Source: an uncultured Psychrosphaera sp. | GTDB lineage: Bacteria; Pseudomonadota; Gammaproteobacteria; Enterobacterales; Alteromonadaceae | Assembly: GCF_947500655.1 (NCBI RefSeq) | Contig: NZ_CANMSK010000005.1 | Coordinates: forward strand, 1 to 64,000 | Direction of reading: 5' to 3' | DNA length: 64,000 nucleotides | Part shown: in pieces, positions 29,777 through 38,617 of the stretch | How the letters are laid out: every line of letters begins with the position of its first letter | Position numbering within the stretch: the first letter of the stretch is position 1 | Notes under the pieces: model-generated | The model's input: the letters and a program-made list of their open reading frames with translations, nothing else | Told to the model about the DNA's origin: nothing | Database searches by the model: none | Program-made: the position numbers and the translations under genes

Positions 29777-30340
29777 ATGACACGCCAGAAAAAAAGCAGA
29801 AAAGTCGCAGAGATCAGAGTTAGAAGTAAAGAGACTCGCGATGAAAAACCTACCGAAAATCGTCGCAAAAAAACGCCTAAAGGTCAAAAAGCAGGAACCA
29901 GAAATAGCTTAGTGGAAGAACAAAAAACGGCTATAACAGGATCTAATATTAAAAAAGATCCAAAACACGGTAGTAAAAAACCTATTTCATTGACTGGATC
30001 ACCTGTAAAAGAAGTCATTGAAAAAGAAATATCTCATTCGACTAGTAAACCCGCTGGAAAACTGAGTAAAGCTAAAGTTGCTAGTATCCCACCAGATGTA
30101 GAACTAACGGATATAGAATCAGATGAAGTATTAATTGCGTTAGTTGAGCGTGTAGAAGACGGTGAGCTACTTGCAGGTAAAGAAGCTAAGTACTTTAACA
30201 AATTAATGGATCGTCACGCTGAGCTTCTTAGAATCCTTGGTGTTGAAGATGAAGAAGAAAATGACTTTGAAGATGAAATTGACCCAGTTGAAGGATTAAA
30301 ATCTGATCAATGGGATGATTTGTTAGACGAAGAAAAGTAA
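29777..30340 (+). CDS. yihI: Der GTPase-activating protein YihI
   Basis: YihI stimulates the GTPase Der (EngA) and so tunes 50S assembly. The 187-residue product has a highly basic, probably disordered N-terminal half (MTRQKKSRKVAEIRVRSKET; KKPISLTGSP) and an acidic helical C-terminal half with LTDIESDEVLIALVERVEDG, the conserved YihI core. It lies downstream of the csrC-like RNA, as in E. coli, and 12 nt before the DUF2489 gene. Confidence 0.9.
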   Translation: MTRQKKSRKVAEIRVRSKETRDEKPTENRRKKTPKGQKAGTRNSLVEEQKTAITGSNIKKDPKHGSKKPISLTGSPVKEVIEKEISHSTSKPAGKLSKAKVASIPPDVELTDIESDEVLIALVERVEDGELLAGKEAKYFNKLMDRHAELLRILGVEDEEENDFEDEIDPVEGLKSDQWDDLLDEEK

Positions 30341-30352
30341 GGTAGTAGCATT

Positions 30353-30805
30353 TTGTATTGGATTATCGCATTAGCTGTACTACTTCTTGTTGCCCTTTCT
30401 TATTATGCCGGCACATTACTGTGGCGAGTAAGACAGCAAGAAGAAGCTAAAAAAGAAGAACAAACCAAAAAACTTAATTACATTACCGACAGCATCTGCC
30501 ATATAGCAAAAGCGATGAAAGCTGAGCAATGTGAACCTTCTGAAGGTGTATTAAGAATTTGGGTTTTGCTAGAGCATTATAATAAAGAACAAGCTGAGCC
30601 TAAAAATTATAATGAATTTTATAACGGCTATTTCTCTTTATATTCAGAAATAAAAGAGATGCCAACCCACGATGCAAGGAAGAAGTTTAGTAAAAAAGAT
30701 ATACTAAAATTAGATCTTCAACGGATGGAAGCGGAACAGAAGTATGCAGAACAAATACAATTGGATACAAACCAATTACTTCTGGAATTTACTCTGAGTA
30801 AGTAA
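30353..30805 (+). CDS. DUF2489 domain membrane-anchored protein
   Basis: Conserved protein of unknown function. The 150-residue product starts from a TTG codon about 10 nt after an AAGG site. It has one N-terminal membrane segment (YWIIALAVLLLVALSYYAG), then a charged cytoplasmic helical domain with KLNYITDSICHIAKAMKAEQ, the DUF2489 core. It forms an operon with yihI, an association common in Vibrio and Shewanella relatives. Confidence 0.8.
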   Translation: MYWIIALAVLLLVALSYYAGTLLWRVRQQEEAKKEEQTKKLNYITDSICHIAKAMKAEQCEPSEGVLRIWVLLEHYNKEQAEPKNYNEFYNGYFSLYSEIKEMPTHDARKKFSKKDILKLDLQRMEAEQKYAEQIQLDTNQLLLEFTLSK

Positions 30806-30866
30806 TCTATTGTTTAATCATCAAAGCTAGGCTAATACCAATTGAAATAATACATTAAGTAAAACG

Positions 30867-30896
30867 AAAAAGGGAAAACTATGTTTTCCCTTTTTT
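30867..30896. terminator. Bidirectional terminator between the DUF2489 and acyltransferase genes
   Basis: AAAAAGGGAAAAC, loop TAT, GTTTTCCCTTTTTT. The flanking genes converge. Confidence 0.92.
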
Positions 30897-30928
30897 ATTA
30901 TATTTTTCTAGTCCTGAAATGAGTGAAC

Positions 30929-31834
30929 TTAATTCAGCCCCTGACTTTCAGCTTCTAACTTCAACTTCTGTAATGTTTTCTCTTTTTGTTGCCACAAGCC
31001 AGAGACCCATTGATGTATATGCTTTTTGTATTCTTTATCCGTAGCATAATCACCAATTAGGTCGTTACTGATCTCATGAACATCAATATGCATAAATACA
31101 TTTTTAACACGGCCAGATAAGAAGTTATAAAAGGTTGGGATCTTGTTCGGATAATAAATAGTGACATCAATCACCTTATGTAACTGCTCCCCCATTACCG
31201 TTAATACAAAACCTACACCGCCAGATTTTGGTTTCAACAGCCCTTCTAATTGACTACTTTGTTTTGCATGTTTTGTATCCGTATAACGAGTGCCTTCCAT
31301 AAAATTCATAATAGACACTGGAGTGTGTTTAAACTTTTCACATGATTTTTTTGTCGTTTCTAAATCTTTGCCTTTAAGATGTGGATGTTTAGCTAAAAAT
31401 GATTTGCTATAACGCTTCATAAAAGGAAAATCTAATGCCCACCAAGCAAGGCCTAATAGAGGCACATAAATTAATTCGTGTTTTAAAAAGAATTTTAAAA
31501 ATGGCGCTTTACGATTAAAAACTCGTTGTAGAACGACTATATCGACCCAAGACTGATGATTTGATATAACCAAATACCAATCTTTTTTTGATAATTCGTA
31601 ATTACCGGAAACTCGAACATCCATTCGGCTGAATACTCGCTGAATAAAATAATTTACAGTTACCCAACCCGTTGCACAACGATCTAAAATTCGCCCGATA
31701 AAAGCTCTTAGCGCTGTAATAGGGATCAATTTAAAGATAGATAACAAAAATATTGGTAGACACCAAAACAATGTATTTAATATATAAAAACTTAACGCGA
31801 CAACGGCCACCAACATCCCAAAAACTTTATTCAC
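30929..31834 (-). CDS. yihG: PlsC-type acyltransferase (YihG-like)
   Basis: Membrane acyltransferase of the 1-acylglycerol-3-phosphate acyltransferase superfamily. The 301-residue product has an N-terminal membrane segment (VFGMLVAVVALSFYILNTLF), the catalytic HX4D motif in NHQSWVD (about residues 92-98), KFFLKHELIYVPLLGLAWW and the substrate-binding FMEGTRYT. In E. coli yihG is next to polA, and the proximity here supports the name. It may add a second acyl chain in phospholipid synthesis as a PlsC paralogue. Confidence 0.85.
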   Translation of the reverse strand: MNKVFGMLVAVVALSFYILNTLFWCLPIFLLSIFKLIPITALRAFIGRILDRCATGWVTVNYFIQRVFSRMDVRVSGNYELSKKDWYLVISNHQSWVDIVVLQRVFNRKAPFLKFFLKHELIYVPLLGLAWWALDFPFMKRYSKSFLAKHPHLKGKDLETTKKSCEKFKHTPVSIMNFMEGTRYTDTKHAKQSSQLEGLLKPKSGGVGFVLTVMGEQLHKVIDVTIYYPNKIPTFYNFLSGRVKNVFMHIDVHEISNDLIGDYATDKEYKKHIHQWVSGLWQQKEKTLQKLKLEAESQGLN

Positions 31835-31961
31835 ACGTTTTACTCTTTAACTCTTAATTTCAAAATACAAATTCAAACTATTATTATAATTTCATCTGCA
31901 CGACATAATTCTATTTTATCTTAAGTTGGCTTAACTTTAGAAGTTAAATTCGACCACTTGT

Positions 31962-32210
31962 CTAAAAATCTTGTTCAATCCAAATAGAATCGGTGTAATG
32001 TTCGTATTGTAAGATAAATTGTTTCTCTTCTTTGCGATAACGAACTTGATGTCGGTCCATTCCAAGATCTTGAGCGATTAAGATTACGCCTTCATTTTTT
32101 AAAAATAAATCCACAAATTGCTCAAATTCATCCCAATCTGGTTTTGGGTCAACGCAAACTCTAATTATGTCGTTGTCATTGATAAGTTGATATTTAAAAT
32201 CGGGTTTCAT
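31962..32210 (-). CDS. DUF3630 family small protein
   Basis: Small acidic protein of 82 residues (MKPDFKYQLINDNDIIRVCV) that resembles DUF3630 proteins of Shewanella and Colwellia relatives; function unknown. Features seen: a WDEFEQFVDLFL helix and the aromatic-rich end YEHYTDSIWIEQDF. The start overlaps the upstream small membrane-protein frame by 17 bp. Confidence 0.6.
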   Translation of the reverse strand: MKPDFKYQLINDNDIIRVCVDPKPDWDEFEQFVDLFLKNEGVILIAQDLGMDRHQVRYRKEEKQFILQYEHYTDSIWIEQDF

Positions 32211-32376
32211 ACTTACTACTTTTTACCTCTGATGGTCTGGACCAAATAAACATAAATACTAACAATACAGGCGAAATAATTACTGATGTGACTAGCCTGC
32301 TTGCATTCATAAAGTAGAATGAGATCGTTAACATAATAATTACACTAAATGTGGCGGTGAGTTTAGCTTTAAACAA
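32194..32376 (-). CDS. Small predicted membrane protein
   Basis: A 60-residue frame with two hydrophobic segments (LTATFSVIIMLTISFYF and LVTSVIISPVLLVFMFIW) and a short basic tail. The frame begins with a TTG only a few bases after an AGGA, so the true start may be the ATG 14 codons later. It overlaps the DUF3630 gene by 17 bp, consistent with translational coupling. No family recognised; it may not be real. Confidence 0.35.
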   Translation of the reverse strand: MFKAKLTATFSVIIMLTISFYFMNASRLVTSVIISPVLLVFMFIWSRPSEVKSSKYETRF

Positions 32377-32461
32377 ATTTCCTTATAATTGATCAATCAG
32401 CTAGAAAAATAATATTATGCTAGCATTGCCAAACTATATCAAAAATAATATTGAGTGCAGA

Positions 32462-33007
32462 ATGGATTTAAACAATTTAGTCCAACAAATCGATTCTCTT
32501 GAGTCAGAACCACCATTTGAGTTATGGAACCCACCTAACTGTGGCAATATTGATATGGTAATTAAATCCGACGGTACGTGGTGGTATATGGGCACGCCAA
32601 TCAATAGAATGAAGTTAGTTAAACTGTTTGCTAATGTTTTGATCAAAGAAAACTCAAAGTATTTTTTAAAAACCCCCGCCGAAAAAATTGGCATAACAGT
32701 AGAAGATGCTCCATTTGTTATTATTGATTGGCAAACAATCTCAACAAACAATGGTGATGCGATAGAAGTCACATCTAACCTTGGTCACAAAGCTATTGTG
32801 TCAGAGCAACACCCTATTACGGTAAATACATCAAACCCAGAACAACCTAAGCTCTATGTTCAGCTGCATAGAGGTTTAACCGCTAAAGTACATAGAAATG
32901 TATATTACCAATGGATAAACATCAGCCAAGAAAAGGTAATAGACGGCCTAACGCATTTAGGAATTACCAGCGCTAAACACTTTTACTCGCTTGGCGTAAG
33001 CGAGTAG
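32462..33007 (+). CDS. DUF1285 domain protein
   Basis: Conserved proteobacterial protein of unknown function. The 181-residue product (MDLNNLVQQIDSLESEPPFE) has the family signature IVIKSDGTWWYMGTPI-like block (IDMVIKSDGTWWYMGTPINR) and FLKTPAEKIGITVEDAPFVI. I use the ATG at 32462 rather than an earlier codon because the family begins here. Monocistronic, ending at a symmetric terminator. Confidence 0.85.
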   Translation: MDLNNLVQQIDSLESEPPFELWNPPNCGNIDMVIKSDGTWWYMGTPINRMKLVKLFANVLIKENSKYFLKTPAEKIGITVEDAPFVIIDWQTISTNNGDAIEVTSNLGHKAIVSEQHPITVNTSNPEQPKLYVQLHRGLTAKVHRNVYYQWINISQEKVIDGLTHLGITSAKHFYSLGVSE

Positions 33008-33054
33008 TTACCCTCACCTTCACTTCTTGATGTAATTTACAGAGCTCTAATATC

Positions 33055-33081
33055 AAAAAACCGAGCATCAGCTCGGTTTTT
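33055..33081. terminator. Bidirectional terminator between the DUF1285 and accC genes
   Basis: AAAAAACCGAGC, loop ATCA, GCTCGGTTTTT, between converging genes. Confidence 0.92.
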
Positions 33082-33107
33082 AATAGCAAGTTTACTACAG
33101 AGTAAAA

Positions 33108-34454
33108 CTACTTATACATGCCTAATTTCTTTTCTAAATAATGGATGTTAGTTCCACCATTTTGGAAATGCTCATCAGCCATAATTTTTTGCTGTAGAGG
33201 AATGTTAGTTTTAATTCCTTCAATCAGCAATTCATTAAGAGCATGTTCCATACGTTTGATAGCTATACCTCGGTTTTCACCATAAGTAATAAGCTTACCA
33301 ACCATAGAGTCATAGTTAGGCGGAACTTTATAGTTTGTATAAATATGTGAATCCCAACGAACCCCTAATCCACCAGGTGAATGGAAACGTGTAATTTCCC
33401 CTGCACATGGAATAAATGTTTCTGAGTCTTCAGCATTAATTCGACACTCAATAGCATGTCCGCGAATAACAATATCATCTTGTGTAAGAGATAAAGGCTG
33501 ACCAGCAGCAACACGAAGCTGTTCTTTAATCAAATCAACACCAGTTACCATTTCAGTTACTGGATGTTCAACCTGAATACGTGTATTCATTTCAATGAAA
33601 TAGAACTCGCCATTTTCGTATAAAAATTCAAATGTACCCGCACCGCGGTAACCAATTTCAACACAAGCTCTTACACAACGATCGCCAATATACTTACGTA
33701 AATCAGCAGTAATACCCGGAGCTGGAGCTTCTTCAACTACTTTTTGATGACGACGTTGCATAGAGCAATCACGTTCACCTAAGTGAATCGCATTGCCTTG
33801 ACCGTCGGCTAATACTTGAACTTCAATATGACGAGGGTTTTCAAGGAATTTTTCCATGTAAACCACATCATTATTAAATGCCGCGCCTGCTTCTTGTTTA
33901 GTAAGTGCAATTGAATCAATTAATTCAGCTTCACTTCTAACAACTCGCATACCACGACCACCACCGCCACCTGCAGCTTTAACGATTAGTGGATAACCAA
34001 TACGTTTAGCGATAGATTTATTTACTTCAGGATCATCACCAAGTTCGCCATCAGAACCAGGAACACAAGGTACTCCTGCTTTTTTCATGGCTTCAATAGC
34101 AGAGACTTTATCGCCCATTAAACGAATGGTATCGCCAGTAGGACCAATAAAAATCAAACCACTTTTTTCAACTTGGTCGGCAAAATCAGCATTTTCCGCT
34201 AAAAATCCGTAACCCGGGTGAATCGCAACAGCATCAGTTACTTCTGCAGCTGCAATAATACGTGGAATATTTAAATAACTTTCTTGAGCTGAGGCTTTAC
34301 CAATACAAATGGTTTCATCAGCTAACAATACATGTTTAAGATTTCTATCAACCACTGAATGAACAGCAACTGTTTTAATCCCTAATTCTTTACATGCGCG
34401 CAAAATACGAAGTGCAATTTCACCTCGGTTTGCAATAACGACTTTATCTATCAT
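33108..34454 (-). CDS. accC: Acetyl-CoA carboxylase, biotin carboxylase subunit
   Basis: ATP-dependent carboxylation of the biotin on BCCP, the first half-reaction of fatty acid synthesis. The 448-residue product has the ATP-grasp fold with the glycine-rich loop [14 protein letters not shown], the catalytic region [17 protein letters not shown] and the N-terminal [10 protein letters not shown]. Length is as in E. coli (449). It is 13 nt after accB in the aroQ-accB-accC cluster. Confidence 0.98.
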   Translation of the reverse strand: MIDKVVIANRGEIALRILRACKELGIKTVAVHSVVDRNLKHVLLADETICIGKASAQESYLNIPRIIAAAEVTDAVAIHPGYGFLAENADFADQVEKSGLIFIGPTGDTIRLMGDKVSAIEAMKKAGVPCVPGSDGELGDDPEVNKSIAKRIGYPLIVKAAGGGGGRGMRVVRSEAELIDSIALTKQEAGAAFNNDVVYMEKFLENPRHIEVQVLADGQGNAIHLGERDCSMQRRHQKVVEEAPAPGITADLRKYIGDRCVRACVEIGYRGAGTFEFLYENGEFYFIEMNTRIQVEHPVTEMVTGVDLIKEQLRVAAGQPLSLTQDDIVIRGHAIECRINAEDSETFIPCAGEITRFHSPGGLGVRWDSHIYTNYKVPPNYDSMVGKLITYGENRGIAIKRMEHALNELLIEGIKTNIPLQQKIMADEHFQNGGTNIHYLEKKLGMYK

Positions 34455-34467
34455 GTGATGCCCCTAT

Positions 34468-34920
34468 TTATTCAATTATGAATAAAGGTTGATCAAATTC
34501 TACTGGGTCTTCGTTTTCAACAAGAATAGCTTTAATAACACCAGCTTTGTCAGATTCGATTTGGTTCATCATTTTCATTGCTTCAATGATACATAACACA
34601 TCACCAACTTTAACCGTTTGGCCTACTTCAGCAAATGCAGGAGTAGAAGGTGAAGATGCTCGGTAGAAACTACCAACCATTGGAGATTTAACTTGGTGAC
34701 CAGTTGGTTCAACTGAAACCGCTGCAACTGGAGCAGTCGCCGCAGGTGCTGCTGGAGCTGGAGCTGCAAGAGGAGCTGCTGCAATTTGCGTTGCTTGCAT
34801 AATTGGAGCAGGTGCTGCTGCAGAGATACGTATTGACTCTTCGCCTTCAGTGATTTCAATCTCACCAACGCCAGATTCAATAACCATATCAACTAATGTT
34901 CTAATTTTACGAATATCCAT
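34468..34920 (-). CDS. accB: Acetyl-CoA carboxylase, biotin carboxyl carrier protein
   Basis: BCCP, 150 residues. The N-terminal helical part ([20 protein letters not shown]) is followed by an alanine/proline-rich flexible linker (about residues 35-72). The C-terminal biotinyl domain has the biotinylated lysine in [10 protein letters not shown]. It lies between aroQ and accC; transcription from upstream of aroQ is likely. Confidence 0.97.
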   Translation of the reverse strand: MDIRKIRTLVDMVIESGVGEIEITEGEESIRISAAAPAPIMQATQIAAAPLAAPAPAAPAATAPVAAVSVEPTGHQVKSPMVGSFYRASSPSTPAFAEVGQTVKVGDVLCIIEAMKMMNQIESDKAGVIKAILVENEDPVEFDQPLFIIE

Positions 34921-34958
34921 ACTTTAATACCTACTTATTAAAAGCTAATTGTTAAATA

Positions 34959-35405
34959 CTACTTCGACACATGCTCGATGGCATGCATTAAAGCATAACG
35001 ATAACCATTGGTTCCAAGTCCACAAATCACACCCTGAGCAATATCAGATAAAAATGATTTATGACGAAAATCTTCTCTAGCGTGAACATTTGAAATATGC
35101 ACTTCAATAAAGGGAATATTTACCCCTAATAAAGCATCTCGTAGTGCCACGCTTGTATGAGTAAAAGCGGCAGGGTTAAATAAAATAAAATCTACTTTCC
35201 CCATAGCTTGGTGAATAACATCTATCAACTCAGCTTCTGAATTAGACTGTGTATGTGTTAGTTGGACACCGCTAGCTGAAGCTTGGGCGGTTAACTCATC
35301 AACCAATTGGTCTAAAGATTGAGCCCCATAAATTTCTGGCTCTCTTTTGCCTAGTAAATTTAAATTTGGTCCATTTAACAATAAAACACTGTTATTTGTA
35401 GTCAT
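34959..35405 (-). CDS. aroQ: 3-dehydroquinate dehydratase, type II
   Basis: Shikimate-pathway enzyme making 3-dehydroshikimate, the small dodecameric type II form. The 148-residue product has the [17 protein letters not shown] signature with the catalytic tyrosine, [17 protein letters not shown] and [14 protein letters not shown] with the catalytic histidine. It leads the aroQ-accB-accC cluster that is common in gammaproteobacteria. Confidence 0.97.
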   Translation of the reverse strand: MTTNNSVLLLNGPNLNLLGKREPEIYGAQSLDQLVDELTAQASASGVQLTHTQSNSEAELIDVIHQAMGKVDFILFNPAAFTHTSVALRDALLGVNIPFIEVHISNVHAREDFRHKSFLSDIAQGVICGLGTNGYRYALMHAIEHVSK

Positions 35406-35828
35406 TCACCCACCTTCTGTTCTTATCATGCATTTCTTTTTGACATTTTGTCGTTCTAATCAAATTACGAGTAAAAAACAAGAATGTAAAGAAATTAAGC
35501 ATGTATTATAGAGAAATCAATGCAATTAGCAGCAAAATACTGGTCTAATGACACAAAACTCGAGTCGAGACCATTAAACATAAGGGGTGAACGAAAATCC
35601 ATCGCTAATATAAAGTAGATTTTAGTCATGAATATTAGTTTTAAAATTGATTTAGTACGATGAATAACAAATTCATGCCTTATCATTTTAAGTGAAATTT
35701 TGATAAACCATGATTTTTGAGCTTTAACCAAAAAAGGTATTAGTTAGAAGAGAGTTGTTAAAGGTAAAGCCACTTGATTTTTAGTAACTCAACCTTTAGT
35801 TAGGGCCGTGGTTATTTTTATAAATGAA
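35406..35828. other. Intergenic region between aroQ and dsbD
   Basis: 423 bp, AT-rich, both neighbours on the minus strand. It should contain the aroQ-accBC promoter and leader and the end of the dsbD transcript. An imperfect pairing near 35765..35815 (AAAGCCAC with GTGGTTATTT) may be a weak terminator. A 78-codon frame inside it has no ribosome binding site or family features and is not called. Confidence 0.5.
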
Positions 35829-37640
35829 CTAGTTACTCACTAAAGCAAGATGCTTAGAAAATTCTTTCGCATTCATAAATCCAGTTACTCGGTTATTAGT
35901 TAATTCACCTTTGTTTGGGTCAAAAAACATAATTGTTGGCAAACCTAAAATATTATATTGCTCTAATAATTCAATATCCTTATCCGTGTTACCTGTCATA
36001 TCAACTTGCAGCAAAACAAGCGAGGCCATTTGCTGTTTTACGGTTTTATCAGAAAAGGTATATGCTTCAAACTCTTTACAAGCCACGCACCAGTCAGCAT
36101 AAAAGTCTAACATCACTGTTTTACTATCTGCTTTGGCATTCTCAACTTGCTGCTGAATATCTTGCAGAGTAACCACTTTAATAAACTCGCCAGTGTGACT
36201 TGCCGCAGGCTGCTGAACACTCGAATTATTACCAAGTGATAACCAAGGTTTAGCAACCAAAGCAAAACCAGTTAACAATATGGTTAAAGATAACAACCAG
36301 AAAATACTCTTAACTTTAGCGCTCGTATTAGATAGATACTGAAAACGTAAATACGTAGCCAATATCAGTAACAAGACCCCCGCTAACTGCAATACAATAG
36401 ATACATCAATAATACGTTCTAATAAAATAAGTGGAATAGACAATAAAATAAATCCAAAGATCACTTTTACCATATCCATCCAAGCACCGGCTTTTGGTAA
36501 TAACTTACCTCCAGATGCGCCTATAACTAACAAAGGTAATCCCATACCTAAACTCAATACATACAAGGTAACAAAGCCAATTAACATATCGCCTGTTTGA
36601 GCTACGTATAACAGAGCGCCTGTTAATGGCGCCGTAGTACAAGGAGACGCGATAAGACCGCTTAATAAGCCCATAGCAAATACACCAAACACATTGCCTG
36701 ATTTTTGCTTGTTACTCACTTCAGTTAGTTTTGAGGTCCAAGACGCTGGCAGCTGTAAATTAATCCAACCAAACATTGCACAGGCTAAAAGCACAAAAAT
36801 AATACTAGTGACAATCAATACTGATGGATGTTGTAAATACGCTTGAAATTGTACGCCCATACTAGCAACAACTAAGCCTAATAACGAATAAGTCAGCGCC
36901 ATACCTTGTACATAGATAAAGGCTAGATACAGGCCTTTTTTAATGGTTAAGTTTTTTTGTCCGGCAATAATGCCTGACAAAATAGGAAACATTGGGAACA
37001 CACAAGGAGTAAAGGCTAGACCAACACCTAAACCGAAAAATATTAATAAGCTAAAAAGTAAACTACCACTGTTTAAGGTATCGGCAAGTTGATTTTGCTG
37101 TGAGCTGTTTGCGCTAACTTTTTCAGTGTTATCAACCATTGCAGTTGCGTTTTCATCAACCAGATCAAGTTCCACTGTCTTAGTTACTGGGTTGTAACAT
37201 AAACCAGCATTAGCACAGCCTTGGTAACGAACTTTGATTAAAGCCCCTTCGGTAATATCAGTTAACTCAAGTTCAACTTTAGCTTCAAAAAAGTACACGT
37301 CAGTTGCGCCAAAATAATCGTCAACTATTTGAGTGCCCTTTCCTTTAGTTGTTTTTGTTATGACCGCGTTTTCTACCGCAAACTTAAACTTGTCAGTGTA
37401 CAAGTAATAATCATCTGCAATTATCCAAGATAAAGTTAGTTTTGAACCCTTTTGTTCAAAATTAAACATAAAAGCATCATCCACTTCTAAAAAGCTAGGT
37501 TGGGAAGAAGATGAGAAAATATCTTTTAGTGGGTCATTATCTAACGCGCTTGCTGGAGTAGAAAGCACAGATGCGAATATGAGTGTGATTGATAATATTA
37601 AAGGAGTTAACTGGTTTGCCAAAGTTCGAAACATCATCAT
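35829..37640 (-). CDS. dsbD: Thiol:disulfide interchange protein DsbD
   Basis: Transfers electrons from cytoplasmic thioredoxin to periplasmic DsbC/DsbE. The 603-residue product has a signal peptide, the N-terminal alpha domain with CANAGLC, an eight-helix membrane domain with the cysteine pair in FTPCVFPMFP and SPCTTAPLTG, and a C-terminal thioredoxin domain with CVAC in ADWCVACKEFEAYTF. All three redox pairs are intact. Its ATG overlaps the cutA stop by four bases, giving a coupled cutA-dsbD pair. Confidence 0.96.
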   Translation of the reverse strand: MMMFRTLANQLTPLILSITLIFASVLSTPASALDNDPLKDIFSSSSQPSFLEVDDAFMFNFEQKGSKLTLSWIIADDYYLYTDKFKFAVENAVITKTTKGKGTQIVDDYFGATDVYFFEAKVELELTDITEGALIKVRYQGCANAGLCYNPVTKTVELDLVDENATAMVDNTEKVSANSSQQNQLADTLNSGSLLFSLLIFFGLGVGLAFTPCVFPMFPILSGIIAGQKNLTIKKGLYLAFIYVQGMALTYSLLGLVVASMGVQFQAYLQHPSVLIVTSIIFVLLACAMFGWINLQLPASWTSKLTEVSNKQKSGNVFGVFAMGLLSGLIASPCTTAPLTGALLYVAQTGDMLIGFVTLYVLSLGMGLPLLVIGASGGKLLPKAGAWMDMVKVIFGFILLSIPLILLERIIDVSIVLQLAGVLLLILATYLRFQYLSNTSAKVKSIFWLLSLTILLTGFALVAKPWLSLGNNSSVQQPAASHTGEFIKVVTLQDIQQQVENAKADSKTVMLDFYADWCVACKEFEAYTFSDKTVKQQMASLVLLQVDMTGNTDKDIELLEQYNILGLPTIMFFDPNKGELTNNRVTGFMNAKEFSKHLALVSN

Positions 37641-37960
37641 TCGCCTTGTTGTAAATTATTATCCATCCAAGAAAGGTATTCCGAACTGCCGTTGGATATA
37701 TCAAGCTCTATCAATTCTGGAACATCATAGGGATGGTTGGTTTTTATATAAGACTCTACTTTTGGCCAATTACTTTCATTGGTTTTAATAAATAATTGAG
37801 ATTCTGCTGATTGCTCAATATTATTTTGCCATTTATAAATAGAGATAATAGTGGGTAAAATATTAACACAAGCGGCTATTTCAAGCTTAACTAACCCTTC
37901 TGCAATAGAGTGTGCAGAGGTTAAATCGGGGCAAGTTGTTAAAATTAATTTGTATGTCAT
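37637..37960 (-). CDS. cutA: CutA1 family divalent-cation tolerance protein
   Basis: Trimeric PII-like protein linked to copper tolerance; exact role unresolved. The 107-residue product has LVKLEIAACVNILPTIISIY, the core CutA1 signature, and HPYDVPELIELDISNGSSEY. It is coupled to dsbD by a four-base overlap, the same arrangement as in E. coli. Confidence 0.95.
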   Translation of the reverse strand: MTYKLILTTCPDLTSAHSIAEGLVKLEIAACVNILPTIISIYKWQNNIEQSAESQLFIKTNESNWPKVESYIKTNHPYDVPELIELDISNGSSEYLSWMDNNLQQGE

Positions 37961-38065
37961 TTAGGTTCATTTACGTTTAGTTACAAAGCGCGTGAATTAC
38001 TTTACTTGATAACGGGATACATGTCCCATATAAATAGAGTTACGTTAACAAATTGTGAATTTATT

Positions 38066-38563
38066 ATGCCCTTATTTTTAATCTTAATCGTCGTGCCTTT
38101 AATTGAATTAATGTTACTTATTCAAGTAGGTGGCATGATTGGTATAGGCTGGACATTTGTTCTTATTATCGCAACTGCTTTTATCGGCGCTAAATTAGTT
38201 AGACAACAAGGTTTACAAACTTGGAGCAATATCCAACAAGAAATGGCTCAAGGGCAATTGCCTGCTCAGTCATTGTTTGATGGAATTTGTATTCTGATAT
38301 CTGGTGTTATGTTAATTACTCCAGGTTTGATTACTGACGTGATTGGACTTTTGCTAATGATCCCAGCATTTAGAGCTGCTTCTTATCGCCAGTTTGGCAG
38401 CAAAATCAAATTTAAAGCAGCCGCATCTGCTCATTTTCAGCAATCTCAATCTCAAAGCCATTCAACGTTTGAAGGCGAGTTTACTGAAAAGACAGACACG
38501 GAACACAGGATCACTGAAGATAAATCATCAACGCTAGATGGTGAATTTGAGCGTAAAGACTAA
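38066..38563 (+). CDS. fxsA: FxsA family membrane protein
   Basis: Inner membrane protein; in E. coli overproduction of FxsA suppresses F-exclusion of phage T7. The 165-residue product starts MPLFLILIVVPLIELMLLIQ and has four hydrophobic segments, GARLVRQQG-like KLVRQQGLQT, GVMLITPGLITDVIGLLLMI and a polar C-terminal tail rich in Q, S, E and D. I use the ATG at 38066, where family homology begins. In E. coli fxsA is also near groES and cutA/dsbD. Confidence 0.9.
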   Translation: MPLFLILIVVPLIELMLLIQVGGMIGIGWTFVLIIATAFIGAKLVRQQGLQTWSNIQQEMAQGQLPAQSLFDGICILISGVMLITPGLITDVIGLLLMIPAFRAASYRQFGSKIKFKAAASAHFQQSQSQSHSTFEGEFTEKTDTEHRITEDKSSTLDGEFERKD

Positions 38564-38617
38564 ATCTTTTATGAGGCTATAAGTAACTTACTTAGCTTAT
38601 AGCCTTAAACATCCAAC

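Noticed and set aside
35495..35731. 78-codon minus-strand frame between aroQ and dsbD
   Set aside because: No ribosome binding site, no family resemblance and AT-rich composition typical of chance frames.
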